Counted from the stretch's first letter, positions 16,534 through 27,826 are shown. The stretch: 64,000 bases of DNA from Pseudarthrobacter sp. NIBRBAC000502770 (GCF_006517815.1 NZ_CP041198.1:558001-622000), one strand, 5' to 3'. Made by a program: numbers and translations. Notes: generated from the sequence alone by a model not told the origin.

Positions 16534-17885
16534 TACTGCAGGCGGGCCCGGCGGGTTTCCGGGGAGAAGAACGCCATCCACAGCACGGAGGCCAGCACCA
16601 GGGCGCCGGCCAGGGCGAAGGAAGTGGCCAGCCCGAGTTCCGGCCAGAAGTAGTTGGCGAAGACCAGCGGTCCAAACCCTGCACCCAGCCGGGAAAATGT
16701 GGACGCCCAGCCGAACCCGGTGCCCCGCAATTCCGTGGGATAGAGCTCGGACACGTAGGCGTAGAGCACCGGAATGGCTACCTGCACCACGAACCCGAAC
16801 ACCAGCAGCCAGAACACCGCGGCCGTGGGGATGTCCACCACGAATGCCACGATCACCAGGGTCAGCGCGGACAACGGACCAGTGATGGCAAGGATCCATT
16901 TGCGCCCCACCCGCTCCACCAGGAGGGCGGCCACCACCACGCCCAGGAAGCCGACGGCGGCCATGGACGCCGTGGTGACGAACGCCTTGTACTCGGCGAA
17001 GCCGGCACCGATGAGGATCCTGGGCATCCACGTCAGGGACAGGTAGTACACCAGCAGGATGCTGAAGAACAGGGACCAGGCGGCAGCGGTGATCTTCCAG
17101 TTGAACTGCCATACCGAACGCAGCTGGGTCCAGGCGCTGCCGGCGGAAAGCCGTGGGACATCCCGGGCGTCGGGAAGGCTGTACGCGCGCGGTTCCGCCC
17201 CGGTGGCCTCCACCAGGCCGTCAATGATTTTGGCCGCTTCTTCCCTGCGGCCCTTCCGGATCAGGAACAGTGGAGACTCCGGCACGCTCCGCCGGACCCA
17301 GAAGACCAGCAGGGCGGGCAGCACCATCACCAGCATGGTCAGGCGCCAGTCGCCGTAGAGGGCCACCAGGCCGGCCGAAACGAACCCGGCGAGAGCCGCG
17401 CCTACCGGCCACCAGCCGTCCATGGCAGTGAGCACCTTGCCGCGCTGTTTCCGCGGGGTAAACTCGCCCACCAGTGCGTAATCCACGGGGATGCAGCCGC
17501 CCAGACCAAACCCGGCCATGAACCGGAACACGCAGAACCAGACGAAATCGGGGGCGAACGCACCGAGGACAGTGAATACGGAGAAGAGCAGCAGCGTGGC
17601 GGTGAATGCCTTCTTCCGCCCCAAGGTGTCCGCGATGGTTCCCCAGATGAAGGCACCCAGCGCCATGCCGATCAGGTTCGCCGTGCCTACCCAGGCCGCT
17701 TCCCCGGCGGACAGCGACCAGTGCTTGGACAGCAGCGGAATCAGGATGCCGTTCAGGGTTACATCCCAGGCGTCGAACATGAATCCGAGGCCCCCGATCA
17801 GGAAGATCCTGCCCTGGACTTTCCATCGCCAGGGCAGTTCCTGGACCACCTGTTCGCCGCTGGGCACAGTGGTGTAAGTATTCAT
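16533..17885 (-). CDS. MFS transporter, sugar/aromatic-acid porter type
   Basis: The product is 450 residues with twelve predicted helices. The loop between helices 2 and 3 has the MFS signature GTIADTLGRKK. Helix 1 contains GLGFMFDAWDV, with acidic residues typical of proton symporters, and RFMAGFGLGGCIPVDYALVGEFTP matches the family's helix 4-5 motif. These features fit the metabolite:H+ symporter branch that includes SV2-like, niacin and aromatic-acid porters. The substrate is unknown. It lies alone between purN and purH on the opposite strand, which may reflect an insertion into an older purN-purH arrangement (inference). Confidence 0.88.
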   Translation of the reverse strand: MNTYTTVPSGEQVVQELPWRWKVQGRIFLIGGLGFMFDAWDVTLNGILIPLLSKHWSLSAGEAAWVGTANLIGMALGAFIWGTIADTLGRKKAFTATLLLFSVFTVLGAFAPDFVWFCVFRFMAGFGLGGCIPVDYALVGEFTPRKQRGKVLTAMDGWWPVGAALAGFVSAGLVALYGDWRLTMLVMVLPALLVFWVRRSVPESPLFLIRKGRREEAAKIIDGLVEATGAEPRAYSLPDARDVPRLSAGSAWTQLRSVWQFNWKITAAAWSLFFSILLVYYLSLTWMPRILIGAGFAEYKAFVTTASMAAVGFLGVVVAALLVERVGRKWILAITGPLSALTLVIVAFVVDIPTAAVFWLLVFGFVVQVAIPVLYAYVSELYPTELRGTGFGWASTFSRLGAGFGPLVFANYFWPELGLATSFALAGALVLASVLWMAFFSPETRRARLQ

Positions 17886-18028
17886 CGCCGCCTCCTGCTG
17901 AAGACTCTATCCGGGCCCGCGGAAGTTCACACTCCGGAGCCCACAGGGGGTAACCGTTGCCTTCGCGATAAACTGGCCGTATCCCCACCAACCGCGGCCC
18001 TGTTCCGCGAGATAAGACGGAGACATTT

Positions 18029-19714
18029 GTGAGCTTCACGCAGCATGAGCGCGTATCCATTGACCGTGTACCCATCCGCCGGGCTCTGATCTCGGTTTAC
18101 GACAAAACCGGTCTGGAGGAGCTCGCCTCGGGCCTGCACGCAGCGGGCGTGAAGCTCGTCTCCACAGGCTCCACGGCCAAGAAGATTGCCGCCGCGGGTA
18201 TTCCCGTGCAGGAGGTTGAGGAAGTCACCGGTTCGCCCGAGATGCTGGACGGCCGCGTCAAGACCCTGCACCCGCGCGTCCACGGTGGCATCCTGGCGGA
18301 CCGCCGCGTCCCGGCGCACATGGAAACCCTCGCCAGCATGGACATCGAAGCCTTCGACCTGGTGGTGGTGAACCTCTACCCGTTCGTGGAAACCGTCAAG
18401 TCCGGTGCCGCGCAGGACGACGTCGTGGAGCAGATCGATATCGGCGGCCCCGCCATGGTCCGGTCGGCTGCGAAGAACCACGCCGCCGTCGCCATTGTGG
18501 TGGACCCGTCCTTCTACGGCCAGGTGGTGGAGGCCGCAGCGGAAGGCGGCTTCGACCTGAAAACCCGCCGCCGCCTCGCCGCCAAGGCCTTCGCCCACAC
18601 CGCCGCCTACGACAATGCAGTGGCCACCTGGACCGCCAGCCAGTTCCTGGACGAGGACGGCGACGGCGTCATCGACTGGCCTGCCTACGCCGGCCTGTCC
18701 CTGGAGCGCTCCGAGGTCCTCCGCTACGGCGAGAACCCGCACCAGCAGGCTGCCCTGTATGTGGACAAGGCCGCCCCGGTGGGCATCGCCCAGGCGGACC
18801 AGCTGCACGGCAAGGCCATGAGCTACAACAACTTCGTTGACGCCGACGCCGCCCTGCGCGCCGCCTACGACTTCAGCGAGCCCGCCGTCGCCGTCATCAA
18901 GCACGCCAACCCGTGCGGCGTCGCCGTCGGCTCCAAGGACGCCTCGGACCCCATCGCCGACGCCCACGCCAAGGCCCACGCCTGCGATCCCGTCTCTGCA
19001 TTCGGCGGCGTCATCGCAGCGAACCGCACGGTGACCGCCGGTATGGCCAACACCGTCAAGGACATCTTCACCGAGGTGGTCATCGCACCCGGCTTCGAGG
19101 CTGAGGCGGTGGAAATCCTCTCCAAGAAGAAGAACATCCGTCTGCTGGCCCTGCCCGAGGGATACGGCCGGTACCCCACGGAGTTCCGCCAGGTCTCCGG
19201 CGGCATGCTGGTCCAGGTCAGCGACAAGGTGGACGCCGATGGCGACAACCCCGCCAACTGGACCCTCGCCGCCGGTGAGGCCGCGGATGAGAAGACCCTC
19301 GCGGACCTCGCCTTCGCCTGGACTGCGTGCCGGGCCGCGAAGTCGAACGCCATCCTCATTGCCGACAACGGCGCGGCCGTGGGCATCGGCATGGGCCAGG
19401 TCAACAGGCTCGATTCCTGCCGCCTCGCGGTGGAGCGGGCCAACACGCTGGGCGTCACGGTGGAGTCCGACGTCGACGGTGCCGGCGGTGCCTCCAACAC
19501 GGACGCAAGCGGCGCACCTGAGCGTGCCCGCGGTGCCGTGGCGGCCTCGGACGCGTTCTTCCCGTTCGCCGACGGCCTGCAGATCCTGATCGACGCCGGT
19601 GTCCGTGCCGTGGTGCAGCCGGGCGGTTCTGTCCGGGATGAGGAAGTCATTGCAGCAGCGAACGCTGCGGGCATCACCATGTACTTCACGGGAGCCCGCC
19701 ACTTCTTCCACTAA
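18029..19714 (+). CDS. purH: Bifunctional AICAR formyltransferase/IMP cyclohydrolase
   Basis: The product is 561 residues and catalyses the last two steps of IMP synthesis. The GTG start has GGAG 9 nt upstream. Residues 15-150 are the IMP cyclohydrolase domain ([34 protein letters not shown]). The rest is the formyltransferase, with the catalytic KHANPCGVA motif, [11 protein letters not shown] and the C-terminal FPFADG and [10 protein letters not shown]. It is longer than the E. coli enzyme partly because of a Gly/Ala/Ser/Asp-rich insertion near residues 480-505, just before [10 protein letters not shown] perfect 16-bp terminator follows. Its product ZMP/ZTP relates it to the riboswitch upstream of glyA in this window. 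Confidence 0.97.
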   Translation: MSFTQHERVSIDRVPIRRALISVYDKTGLEELASGLHAAGVKLVSTGSTAKKIAAAGIPVQEVEEVTGSPEMLDGRVKTLHPRVHGGILADRRVPAHMETLASMDIEAFDLVVVNLYPFVETVKSGAAQDDVVEQIDIGGPAMVRSAAKNHAAVAIVVDPSFYGQVVEAAAEGGFDLKTRRRLAAKAFAHTAAYDNAVATWTASQFLDEDGDGVIDWPAYAGLSLERSEVLRYGENPHQQAALYVDKAAPVGIAQADQLHGKAMSYNNFVDADAALRAAYDFSEPAVAVIKHANPCGVAVGSKDASDPIADAHAKAHACDPVSAFGGVIAANRTVTAGMANTVKDIFTEVVIAPGFEAEAVEILSKKKNIRLLALPEGYGRYPTEFRQVSGGMLVQVSDKVDADGDNPANWTLAAGEAADEKTLADLAFAWTACRAAKSNAILIADNGAAVGIGMGQVNRLDSCRLAVERANTLGVTVESDVDGAGGASNTDASGAPERARGAVAASDAFFPFADGLQILIDAGVRAVVQPGGSVRDEEVIAAANAAGITMYFTGARHFFH

Positions 19715-19738
19715 TCCCCACCGCCGGGTTTCAACAGA

Positions 19739-19777
19739 CGACGGCGCCCGTCCCTGCATAGGGGACGGGCGCCGTCG
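19739..19777. terminator. Bidirectional terminator after purH
   Basis: CGACGGCGCCCGTCCC (19739-19754) and GGGACGGGCGCCGTCG (19762-19777) form a perfect 16-bp stem, followed by TTGTGTTTC. It lies between purH and the convergent small ORF. Confidence 0.85.
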
Positions 19778-19790
19778 TTGTGTTTCGGCT

Positions 19791-19961
19791 TTAGTCCTGG
19801 CCGGCAGGAGGTTCGGGCTCCGGAAGCTGAATCTCCCGGGGCTTCGCCGCCGCCATTCGCTCGTCTGTCCAGTACTCGAGGACTTCCTCGGGCGACTGGT
19901 TCAAGTCCACGTGGCTGACGGGGTCCTGGTCCGGTGCGGGTTCTTTAGGATTTCGCGGCAT
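19791..19961 (-). CDS. Small ORF with protease-propeptide-like motif
   Basis: This ORF encodes 56 residues, starts at ATG 19961 and overlaps the 3' end of the upstream serine-protease gene by 17 nt in another frame. It reads MPRNPKEPAPDQDP, then VDLNQSPEEVLEYWTDERM, then AAAKPREIQLPEPEPPAGQD. The YWTDERMAAAKP block is strikingly close to YWTPERMQGAVP at residues 56-67 of the protease, where it lies between the signal peptide and the catalytic domain. The small protein has no signal peptide and is acidic and Pro-rich. I infer a partner, chaperone or inhibitor of the protease, or another protein using the same short motif. It is too short to prove by composition alone. Confidence 0.6.
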   Translation of the reverse strand: MPRNPKEPAPDQDPVSHVDLNQSPEEVLEYWTDERMAAAKPREIQLPEPEPPAGQD

Positions 19962-20913
19962 TGGTGTACGTCGTCTCGATAACGGAGCCCCAGTATGGGC
20001 CGTACATCACTGCGGAGCCGTTGTAGCCGTAGCTGTTGATGGAGTTCTGCAGGCCATCGGGACCGTTGCCGATGAACCACGGACCACCGGAGGAACCGCC
20101 GGTCATGTCGCAGGGAATGCCCTGGGTGTTGAACTGGGGGTTGTTGGAATCATTTGACGCCGTCCCGGTGCAGCTCTTGAGGGTCTCCCCGTTGAAGGGC
20201 GCCGCTGCCGGGTAGCCGTACGACGTGTAGGTCAGGCCCCGTGCCTGGTTGAAGGCAGTGCCGGAGCCGCCGACGACGTCGGTCAGCTTCCGCCCCTTGG
20301 CATCAGGGTTCATCACGGCGAAGCCGGTGTCATACGTCATGTCGCCGTTGGAAGCCCACTGGGTGGGGGCATACAGGGCTTTGGCGGTCCATTTGCCGTA
20401 AGGGGCTGCCCCGTTGTCATACGCGGGGACGAAGACGAAGTTGGTGGCGTACGCGCCCGGGCCTTCATTCACGCAGTGGCCGGCCGTTGCCACAGTGCTG
20501 CGGTTGGTCGAGGTGACGGCGTTGCCGGAGCACACATAGTTCGTTCCGCCGAGCGTGAAGAAGACCTTGCCGATGTGGGAGACGGGGTTCGCGCTCTGGG
20601 CAAGCGTGGGTTTGCCCTTGGTGGCCTTGGTGGAGGACGGCTTGCTTTTTTCCACCAGGGCAGGGTTTGAACGGTTGCCGCGTTCCAGGGCCTTGCCGGC
20701 CAGCGTGTCACCAGGAACAGCGCCCTGCATCCGCTCGGGAGTCCAGTAATCGGCTGCAGCCCCGGCGTCGAGCGTGACGCTGGCCACCGACGGCGCTTCG
20801 TTACCGTCCGACGGCGCCGGGGCGGCGGAGGCGCCACCGGCAGCAGTGAGTGTGAGCATGGCGGCCGCCGAAAGAGTCAGGAGGCCGGAAGCCAGAGACC
20901 TGGTGCGTGTCAT
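19945..20913 (-). CDS. Secreted trypsin-like serine protease
   Basis: The product is 322 residues. Residues 1-30 are a Sec signal peptide (cleavage after GGASA). A pro-region follows with YWTPERM at 56-62. The catalytic domain begins near IGKVFFTLGG. The triad is visible: His146 in TAGHC, Asp195 in MTYDTGFAV and Ser275 in GGSSGGPW. Cysteines 128/147 and 248/268 probably form disulfides. This is a chymotrypsin-fold (S1-like) exoenzyme of a type common in soil actinobacteria. AGGAC lies before the ATG. It overlaps the small ORF downstream, so the two are likely co-transcribed. Confidence 0.93.
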   Translation of the reverse strand: MTRTRSLASGLLTLSAAAMLTLTAAGGASAAPAPSDGNEAPSVASVTLDAGAAADYWTPERMQGAVPGDTLAGKALERGNRSNPALVEKSKPSSTKATKGKPTLAQSANPVSHIGKVFFTLGGTNYVCSGNAVTSTNRSTVATAGHCVNEGPGAYATNFVFVPAYDNGAAPYGKWTAKALYAPTQWASNGDMTYDTGFAVMNPDAKGRKLTDVVGGSGTAFNQARGLTYTSYGYPAAAPFNGETLKSCTGTASNDSNNPQFNTQGIPCDMTGGSSGGPWFIGNGPDGLQNSINSYGYNGSAVMYGPYWGSVIETTYTNAAKS

Positions 20914-23461
<2,548 letters not shown>

Positions 23462-23481
23462 CACCTGCCGTTCCGGCACAA

Positions 23482-23524
23482 AGAAGCGGTGCTCCGGTTT
23501 TTCACCGGAGCACCGCTTCTTTTT
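23482..23524. terminator. Bidirectional terminator after icd
   Basis: AGAAGCGGTGCTCCGGT (23482-23498) and ACCGGAGCACCGCTTCT (23504-23520) form a 17-bp perfect stem followed by TTTT. It serves icd and the convergent lipoprotein gene. Confidence 0.9.
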
Positions 23525-23549
23525 GCTTTGCTGCCTGCTGGAGGCGGAC

Positions 23550-24059
23550 CTAGTTCTTGCCCTTGCCCTTGTCGCTGTTGTTCTTGCCGGCATCCGTGCC
23601 GTTGCCCGACGAGCTACCTTGCGCCGGTGCCTGCGCGGGGGCTGGCTGCGAGGCGGGGCCAGGCGCGGGTGAAGAAGCCTGTGCTGCCTGGCTGGCGGCG
23701 ATCCGGGCGTCTTCGGCAGCCTTTGCGGCCGCTGCCTGCGCGCTGATGGCTTCGTTGAGGTCTGCCCGTACAGCCGTCGCCACGGTGGTGATGCTGCGGC
23801 GCCTCTCCTCGGAAACCTGGCCCTTGGCCTGGGCCGCGGAAAGGTCAGCCTCCAGGCCCTCGAGCGCCTTCAGCGCGGCTGCGGGATCGTTTTGGGAGGA
23901 AGCCTGGGTTACTTCAAGTACCCGTGCCTGGAGCTGGGTTGCGGCCTCGCGCTGCAGCCCGGCCCCGGGCGCGGCGCAGGCACTGAGCAGGGCCGCCGCC
24001 AGCGCAGCCGCGGCGCAGGCCAGCAGCAGCCGGGCCGCCGGGGCCTGCCTCAGGATCAC
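23550..24059 (-). CDS. Putative lipoprotein coupled to Ser/Thr kinase
   Basis: The product is 169 residues. The GTG start overlaps the kinase stop codon (GTGA), so translation is coupled. Residues 1-27 form a lipoprotein signal ending in the lipobox LLSAC with Cys28. The next 90 residues are helical, rich in Ala, Gln and Glu (ATQLQARVLEVTQAS, LEGLEADLSAAQAKG, ISAQAAAAKAAEDARIAASQAAQ) and may be a coiled coil. The tail of about 45 residues is Pro/Ala/Ser-rich and ends in a basic Lys/Asn/Asp/Gly segment. Placement suggests an extracytoplasmic partner of the kinase, whose own outer domain is short. No family was recognised. Confidence 0.8.
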   Translation of the reverse strand: MILRQAPAARLLLACAAAALAAALLSACAAPGAGLQREAATQLQARVLEVTQASSQNDPAAALKALEGLEADLSAAQAKGQVSEERRRSITTVATAVRADLNEAISAQAAAAKAAEDARIAASQAAQASSPAPGPASQPAPAQAPAQGSSSGNGTDAGKNNSDKGKGKN

Positions 24060-25264
24060 GGCGCCACGCTCTTCTGGAGTTCCTGCAGATGGTCACCCAG
24101 GACGCCGGTCACGGTGGGATAAGGGACGACGTCGGCCGGGCGGGCGGAGATGCTCATCAGCACCGCAGCGGCGGCTGCGGCAACCACCAGGACACCCACC
24201 ACCACGGCCAGCCAGATACGCCGGCTCCGGGTGAGGCGCGGCTTTGCAGCGGACGTGCCAGCCTCTGTTCCGGGGGCAGGGTCTGTAGTCCTGGGTGCCG
24301 CCGCGGCCTCGCGCACGTCTTCCACCGATTCTTCTGCGGTAATGGAGGGAGGGTGGAAGGGCATGGCCGGCAGTACACGGGTCGTTTCCGGCGCCAGTTC
24401 TCCCGGCGTCGACGCGGGGGAGACCAGCGCCTGGCGCAGCGCCGATTCAATGTCAGCGGCGGCTGGCCGTTCCAGCGGGTCGATGGCCGTCATGGAACGG
24501 ATCAGGCCGGCCCATTCGGAGGGGACGTCGTCGGGAATTTCCGGGGCCCGGTGGAGCCGGGCAACCGCCGACTCCACGGCACTGCCGGGATATTCCACGG
24601 TGCCTTTTATGCATTCGAGCAGCACCAGTCCCAAAGAATAAATGTCCGTGGCCGACGACAAGGGTTTGCCCAGGGCCTGCTCCGGGCTGAGGTAGGCGGC
24701 GGTGCCCACCATGGTTCCCGTAGCCGTAAGCCGGGTGGAATCCACAATCCTCGCGATGCCGAAATCCGTGAGCTTGGGCCGAATCGGCTCACCGGGCCGG
24801 ATCTGGACCAGGAGGATGTTGCCCGGTTTGATGTCGCGGTGGATGATGCCCAGCCCGTGCACGTAGGCCAGGGCATCGGCGATGCCGGCGCCGATGACGG
24901 CCAGTTCCTCCAACGGAACCGTGCTGTGGCGGATGCGGCTGCGAAGGTCCTGGCCCTCCACCAGTTCCATGGTCAGGAACGGCCGGGGCTCATCCGGAAT
25001 ACGGTCATCGATGCCCGCATCGAAAAGTGTCACCAAGCCCGGGTGGTTGAGCGTTGCCAGGAGCTGGATTTCGGCTTCCTGCCGCTTGAGCTCGTCCGCG
25101 TCCGGGGCCTGCGGGGCGAAGAGCTTCAAAGCCACATCGCGGCCCAGGTTTTCGTCCCGCGCACAGTACACCGACGACATTCCGCCACGGCCTACGACCT
25201 CACCCAAACGGTAGCGACCGCCGACCACTTCATTCTTGATGGAGCTAGGCGATTCCGCCACCAT
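24056..25264 (-). CDS. PknB-like membrane Ser/Thr protein kinase
   Basis: The product is 402 residues. GGGAGGA precedes the ATG. The kinase domain covers about 17-280: Gly-rich loop GRGGMSSVY, ATP-binding Lys47 in VALKLF, catalytic HRDIKPGN (Asp144), DFG at 167-169, and GTAAYLSPEQ after the activation loop. All key residues are intact. A low-complexity linker follows, then one membrane helix at about 349-373 and only about 30 outside residues (PADVVPYPTVTGVLGDHLQ). There are no PASTA repeats, unlike PknB, so ligand sensing, if any, may lie in the coupled lipoprotein. A TATAAT lies 42-47 nt upstream. Confidence 0.93.
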   Translation of the reverse strand: MVAESPSSIKNEVVGGRYRLGEVVGRGGMSSVYCARDENLGRDVALKLFAPQAPDADELKRQEAEIQLLATLNHPGLVTLFDAGIDDRIPDEPRPFLTMELVEGQDLRSRIRHSTVPLEELAVIGAGIADALAYVHGLGIIHRDIKPGNILLVQIRPGEPIRPKLTDFGIARIVDSTRLTATGTMVGTAAYLSPEQALGKPLSSATDIYSLGLVLLECIKGTVEYPGSAVESAVARLHRAPEIPDDVPSEWAGLIRSMTAIDPLERPAAADIESALRQALVSPASTPGELAPETTRVLPAMPFHPPSITAEESVEDVREAAAAPRTTDPAPGTEAGTSAAKPRLTRSRRIWLAVVVGVLVVAAAAAAVLMSISARPADVVPYPTVTGVLGDHLQELQKSVAP

Positions 25265-25305
25265 GACCGTTCCTCCCGGTGCGCTGCGGCACTGTCGTAC
25301 CTCAA

Positions 25306-25311
25306 ATTATA
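25306..25311 (-). promoter_or_regulatory. -10 element of the kinase-lipoprotein operon
   Basis: On the minus strand this reads TATAAT, a perfect consensus in a GC-rich setting, 42 nt from the kinase ATG. The -35 region is poor, so an extended or activator-dependent promoter is possible. Confidence 0.5.
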
Positions 25312-25350
25312 CGGGCGGTGGGGCGGAACCGGCGATTGACCTAGGCTTTC

Positions 25351-25404
25351 GCCGTCGGGCACGCCGACGGCCCGGCGGCGATTTTCGAACACATTCGCCG
25401 CCGG
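25351..25404. terminator. Tandem hairpins between surface-protein and kinase genes
   Basis: GCCGTCGG (25351-25358) pairs with CCGACGGC (25364-25371), and CCGGCGGCGA (25372-25381) pairs directly after with TCGCCGCCGG (25395-25404). They lie 146 nt or more past the stop of the LAxTG gene and upstream of the kinase promoter. They may end the LAxTG transcript. Confidence 0.5.
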
Positions 25405-25549
25405 ACCATCGGCTACAAGGACATGTGTGCTGATGACATGTTTTATGCAGGTAATGCGTTTCGGGCTTGCTGACCTCCTTCCGCCAGCCCGCTGCGTGAC
25501 GCCGCTTCAGGCGCACAGGTGCGGGCACGTATCTTTCTGTGGTTGGCCG

Positions 25550-26806
25550 CTACGAGACCTTGCGCCTGCGGAGCACCAGGATCCCGGCGGCCAGGAGCAG
25601 AAGGGCCAGGGGAACCAGCGATCCGTCCCAGCCCGTGTTGGCGAGGGCCGCGTGGGCCCCGTTGGCGGTACCGGGTGCCGGGTTGCCATTGGTGGTGGCA
25701 GCCCGTGGCGCCGTCACAGGGGCGATTGCCCCGCTGACTGCGCTGGAACCGGCCGGTGCTGCCGTGAAGCCGTCGACGCCTGTGGTCCCGGATCCGTCGG
25801 TGGGGTCATCGCTCGGGGTGCCGTTGCCGGTGCTGTTGTCCGCGCCGGGGCCAGGGGTGCCAGTGTCACCGGTGGTGCCGTCACCCGGGGCGGTGGTCCC
25901 CGGATCCGAGGTCCCCGGAGTGCCCGTGGTGTTGTCACCGCTGAGCCCGATCCCCAGGTCAATGCTGAGATCGGCGACAGCATCGGGGCCGCCGTTGCCT
26001 GCGGTTCCGGCGCCTACACCTGCACCAAGGTCCACGTTGGCGTCGGCGGCGAGGTCCGCCGTGGTTCCGGTGCCGGTGGCGGGGTCGGTGGTTGTGACGT
26101 TGCCGAGTCCGAGATTGACGTCGGCTGCGGCGCTCAGGTCGGTGGTGCCGTTGGTTGCGGGGTCGGTGGTTGTGACGTTGCCGAGTCCGAGATTGACGTC
26201 GGCTGCGGCGGTCAGGTCGGTGGTGCCGTTGGTTGCGGGGTCGGTGGTTGTGACGTTGCCGAGTCCGAGATTGACGTCGGCTGCGGCGGTCAGGTCGGTG
26301 GTGCCGTTGGTTGCGGGGTCGGTGGTTGTGACGTTGCCGAGTCCGAGATTGACGTCGGCTGCGGTGGCCAGGTTGGTGGTGCCGTTGGTTGCGGGATCTG
26401 TGGCAGCCACAGCCCCCAGCCCCAGGTTGACGTCGGCTGCGGCGGTCAGGTTGGTGGTGCCGTTGGTTGCGGGATCTGTGGCAGCCACAGCCCCCAGCCC
26501 CAGGTTGACGTCGGCTGCGGCGGTCAGGTCGGTGGTGCCGTTGGTTGCGGGATCAGTGGCGGCCACAGTCCCCAGCCCCAGGTTGACATCCACTGCGGCG
26601 GCGACACCTGTTGATCCGGCCGGCGTTGGGTCACCCAGCAGGCCCAACGACGTCGAGTCGGCGGGTGCCGCCGCCGAGATGAGGGCGGAGGCGGAGAGGT
26701 CCGTCCCGCTGGTGGCGTCCGCCGCATTGGCGGTGGCGCAGCCGAAGGCCAGGAGGCCGCCGGCAAAGAGGGTGCTCAGCAGCCCCCTGCGAAGTGTGCA
26801 GTTCAT
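25550..26806 (-). CDS. Repeat-rich LAxTG surface protein (sortase E type)
   Basis: The product is 418 residues. CAGGAG precedes ATG 26806; a longer reading to 26896 lacks one. Residues 1-29 are a signal peptide (cleavage after ATANA). About seven 26-residue repeats of the form ADVNLGLG-NVTTTDPATNGTT-DLTAA follow; the motif degenerates toward the C-terminus (NVDLGAGVGAG, LSIDLGIGLSG). A Gly/Thr/Pro/Asp-rich spacer precedes the cell-wall sorting signal LANTG at about 388-392, a hydrophobic helix and the basic tail RRRKVS. LAxTG is recognised by class E sortases of high-GC actinobacteria, so the protein is probably linked to peptidoglycan. The repeat itself has no function I can name. No sortase gene is in the window. 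Confidence 0.88.
   Translation of the reverse strand: MNCTLRRGLLSTLFAGGLLAFGCATANAADATSGTDLSASALISAAAPADSTSLGLLGDPTPAGSTGVAAAVDVNLGLGTVAATDPATNGTTDLTAAADVNLGLGAVAATDPATNGTTNLTAAADVNLGLGAVAATDPATNGTTNLATAADVNLGLGNVTTTDPATNGTTDLTAAADVNLGLGNVTTTDPATNGTTDLTAAADVNLGLGNVTTTDPATNGTTDLSAAADVNLGLGNVTTTDPATGTGTTADLAADANVDLGAGVGAGTAGNGGPDAVADLSIDLGIGLSGDNTTGTPGTSDPGTTAPGDGTTGDTGTPGPGADNSTGNGTPSDDPTDGSGTTGVDGFTAAPAGSSAVSGAIAPVTAPRAATTNGNPAPGTANGAHAALANTGWDGSLVPLALLLLAAGILVLRRRKVS
26060..26610 (-). repeat. 78-bp tandem repeats inside the LAxTG gene
   Basis: Seven units keep exact 78-bp spacing; the same anchor starts at 26111, 26189, 26267, 26345, 26423, 26501 and 26579. Units 1-4 (plus-strand order) are almost identical to each other, and units 5-7 form a second subtype with 'GCAGCCACAG' in place of 'GTTGTGACG'. 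The pattern shows recent in-frame duplication. Confidence 0.92.
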
Positions 26807-26896
26807 GGTGTTTACTCCTGGAATAGTTGAGTGTCCGGGGGCTGGACAGCCGCCCGTAGAGCCGCGTGCTGCCCGTGGGAGGGCAGGGGGCATCAA

Positions 26897-27826
26897 CTAG
26901 TCAGGAGAAGAGCCGGGGTCGAATGACACCGGCGAGGGGATGTGCCCGGGGGACCGTTCGGCGCGGACAGCGCCAGCCCCTTCAAAGTCGAAGTAGATGG
27001 GGTTGAGCCATGCGGCGGCTGCTGACGTGCCGCCTGATGAACCGCTGCTGCCTGTGCCGGGCGCCGGGGCTGCGGGAGCCTGGGCAGGAACGGGCAACGG
27101 GTCGACGGCCAGCGGCTGCTCCGCTATGGAGCCGAGGGTCTCGAAGACCACTGCGTGCGGGAATGCCGTGTTGGCCAGGATGCCTGCGTCCGAGGCCGTG
27201 GATGGCGCCTCAACCGCCTGGCCGGATTCTGTGGCCGTATCCGTGGCATCCGGAGCTTCTTCCACGGCTGAGGGCAGGTCCCCCGCGGGAGCAGGGGCCA
27301 GTACGCCAGGAACGTCCACCTTAACGTCATCCAAGGGCGGGGCGGGCAACGAAACAGCGCCGTTCAGAAGATCTGAAACCGGTTGGAGCACCGGCTCAAG
27401 GACCGGAAGAGCCTCGGCTGCAGGGGCTGTAAGTTCCCGGGCCACACCCGCTGCCACGGTGTCGGCCACCTCAACAAGGGGAGTGGAGACCCTGGAAACA
27501 GTTCCGGCCGGAACCACCTGGTCTACCACGGGAACGGCGGCAATCAGGTTGTCCGTCAGGCCGGAAACAGGCGTTATGACAGGCTGCAGCAGCCCGGGGG
27601 ACGCGGCCGGGCCGTCCGCTGAGCCGGCAGGAACCGGTGAAACCGTGGCCGCAAGATCTTGGCCCAGGGAGGACACCGAACTGGTGGGGGCGCCGGGCAG
27701 GGAGGAGGAATCAGGACCTGTGTCGGCGGTTGCAGGTGTTGAGGAAAGGGTCAACCATGTGGCGGCTGCCGCTCCGGCAAGAAGTACCGGTCCCAGTGCA
27801 CGCCATGGCGAACTACTACGAGCCAT
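26897..27826 (-). CDS. Secreted hypothetical protein, Pro/Ala/Val-rich
   Basis: The product is 309 residues. I prefer ATG 27826 with a GGGGGG stretch upstream; a GTG at 27835 is the alternative. The N-terminal ARSSSPWRALGPVLLAGAAAATW segment is a signal peptide, with cleavage likely after ATA. The mature protein is low-complexity and acidic (LLQPVITPVSGLTDNLIAAV, VLEPVLQPVSDLLNGAV), suggesting short amphipathic helices broken by Pro. Near the end is a Gly/Ser-rich stretch and WLNPIYFDFEGAGAVRAERS. It lacks a sorting signal. It lies 90 nt upstream of the LAxTG gene on the same strand and shares its unusual composition, so the two are probably co-expressed envelope proteins. No family recognised. 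Confidence 0.75.
   Translation of the reverse strand: MARSSSPWRALGPVLLAGAAAATWLTLSSTPATADTGPDSSSLPGAPTSSVSSLGQDLAATVSPVPAGSADGPAASPGLLQPVITPVSGLTDNLIAAVPVVDQVVPAGTVSRVSTPLVEVADTVAAGVARELTAPAAEALPVLEPVLQPVSDLLNGAVSLPAPPLDDVKVDVPGVLAPAPAGDLPSAVEEAPDATDTATESGQAVEAPSTASDAGILANTAFPHAVVFETLGSIAEQPLAVDPLPVPAQAPAAPAPGTGSSGSSGGTSAAAAWLNPIYFDFEGAGAVRAERSPGHIPSPVSFDPGSSPD

Noticed and set aside
15776..16684. N-terminal extension of the small membrane protein frame (open to 16684)
   Set aside because: It is antisense to purN, which has all catalytic residues; the real start is at 15775.
17927..19759. 610-codon minus-strand ORF opposite purH
   Set aside because: Antisense shadow of a certain purH; composition is His/Gly/Asp-rich and lacks any motif.
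26060..26610. Possible CRISPR-like array of regular 78-bp repeats
   Set aside because: Repeats are directly adjacent without unique spacers, keep the reading frame and encode a 26-residue protein repeat.
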